A program made the translations under genes and the position numbers. The notes below the pieces were generated by a model that saw nothing but the letters and a program-made list of their open reading frames with translations, made no database searches and was not told where the DNA came from. Positions 27,776 through 28,412 of a stretch of DNA of 28,412 bases are shown here, piece after piece (within the stretch, counting starts at the first letter, position 1; the number at the start of each line of letters is the position of its first letter). This DNA comes from an uncultured Acetatifactor sp. (lineage in GTDB: Bacteria; Bacillota; Clostridia; Lachnospirales; Lachnospiraceae), in contig CAJUFI010000057.1 of NCBI GenBank assembly GCA_910585665.1, positions 1-28,412 of the forward strand, in the 5' to 3' direction.

Positions 27776-28400
27776 GGTATTACCGATTCTTTTTAACGGC
27801 GACATGGTACGTGCGATACTGGAAGATAGGAAGACAGTCACGCGGCGGATAGTAAAACAGTCGGTGTGGGAGAGCTTCGTGTGCGAGGGAGGAAAGGTGG
27901 TAAATTGGCTCAACCCTGAAACAGATGCTCTGGAAAGCCCGGTATACAGAGCGCCTTATCAGCCAGGAGATATCATGTATGTCCGGGAGACATGGGCAGA
28001 ATGGACAGATGGGTATGTTTACAGGACATGGATATCTCCGTTTCCACAGGCGGGATGTTATCCGACAACAGTATGGCATCCCTCCATCCACATGCCGAAG
28101 GAAGCCGCCCGCATCTGGCTTAAGGTCACGGATGTGCGGGTGGAGCGGCTACAGGACATCAAGAACTTCCAGGCAGAGGGAATAGAGCTGAGCGAAGGAT
28201 GTGAAGAATGCCTTGCCGTATGTGGGGAGTGCGACCCAGATGAATCCCCTATCGGATGCGATAATGAGATAGAGAAGTTCGCAGAACTATGGGACTCCGC
28301 CATCAAGAAGCCGGACATTGAAAGGTATGGCTGGGATGCTAATCCCTGGGTGTGGGCGATAGAGTTTGAGCGGTGCGGGAAGCCGGAAAGAGAGGGATGA
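27768..28400 (+). CDS. ASCH-domain phage protein (210 aa)
   Basis: The N-terminus PILFNGDMVRAILEDRKTVT, then RRIVK, is the hallmark of phage ASCH/PUA-like proteins that often carry the label 'morphogenetic protein'. YQPGDIMYVRETWAEW and WLKVTDVRVERLQDI follow in the expected order, and the C-terminal WDANPWVWAIEFERC completes the fold. ASCH domains bind RNA or modified bases; the role in phages is unclear. A CxxC-like cluster (CEECLAVCGEC) is inserted near residues 153-163. The ATG at 27768 overlaps the previous gene. Confidence 0.85.
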   Translation: MGRVLPILFNGDMVRAILEDRKTVTRRIVKQSVWESFVCEGGKVVNWLNPETDALESPVYRAPYQPGDIMYVRETWAEWTDGYVYRTWISPFPQAGCYPTTVWHPSIHMPKEAARIWLKVTDVRVERLQDIKNFQAEGIELSEGCEECLAVCGECDPDESPIGCDNEIEKFAELWDSAIKKPDIERYGWDANPWVWAIEFERCGKPEREG

Positions 28401-28401
28401 C

Positions 28402-28412
28402 ATGGACAGGGA
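28402..28412 (+). CDS. Possible start of the next operon gene (cut by window end)
   Basis: ATG at 28402 two bases after the ASCH stop, with AGAGGGA upstream. Only four codons are visible, so nothing can be said about the product. Confidence 0.35.

Overview
The window looks like chromosomal DNA of a Gram-positive, probably Lachnospiraceae-type, Clostridia genome carrying the early half of a tRNA-integrated, prophage-like element. This rests on protein style (PcfJ, NUMOD/HNH, ASCH and Uma2 families), strong GGAGG ribosome-binding sites, frequent AGG and ATA codons and a tRNA-Lys attachment site. No similarity search could be run, so family calls come from motifs and recall.

1-8490, host flank. 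Four type I ABC exporter genes (66-7648) form two likely heterodimer pairs. The first gene has lost its N-terminal membrane helices, and the last runs at its 3' end into the antisense of a decayed glycoside hydrolase (7605-8463). A 100-bp imperfect inverted repeat, possibly a MITE or IS remnant, lies between the pairs.

8491-11160, integration end. Only the 3' half of a tRNA-Lys(TTT) gene is present, which marks the element boundary, followed by a tyrosine integrase on the minus strand. Next comes a regulatory-RNA-rich stretch. It holds an intrinsic terminator in the int leader, a candidate 75-nt sRNA with its own promoter and terminator, and two candidate type I toxin-antitoxin loci, each with a 28-residue membrane peptide and a convergent antisense RNA. 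The two loci flank a Uma2-family gene.

11182-13895, lysogeny module. DinD-like and HIRAN-domain genes and a self-cleaving CI/LexA-type repressor lie on the minus strand, facing a small Cro-like gene on the plus strand. Their promoters overlap repeated CTCAAG-type operator candidates.

13889-18131, the most unusual part. Seven complete and two partial copies of a 95-170 bp direct repeat alternate with tail-to-tail pairs of tiny genes. Every complete copy carries a minus-strand promoter (TTGCYA, 17-bp spacer, TATACT), a stem-loop at the predicted transcript start, and a plus-strand ribosome-binding site. The result is a compact array of exchangeable-looking cassettes inside the early region.

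18132-28412, GC-rich early/replication operon, all on the plus strand with overlapping stops and starts. It encodes an RNase H-like protein lacking its catalytic acidic residues, a DUF7666-like protein, PcfJ, a ParB/DUF3102-like DNA-binding protein, small zinc proteins, a winged-helix replication organizer, a NUMOD4-HNH endonuclease, an ASCH-domain protein and several unrecognised small genes. Two identical 16-bp palindromes each sit just after a stop codon. No structural or conjugation genes are seen, so prophage and integrative or mobilizable element both remain possible; the CI/Cro switch favours a prophage.
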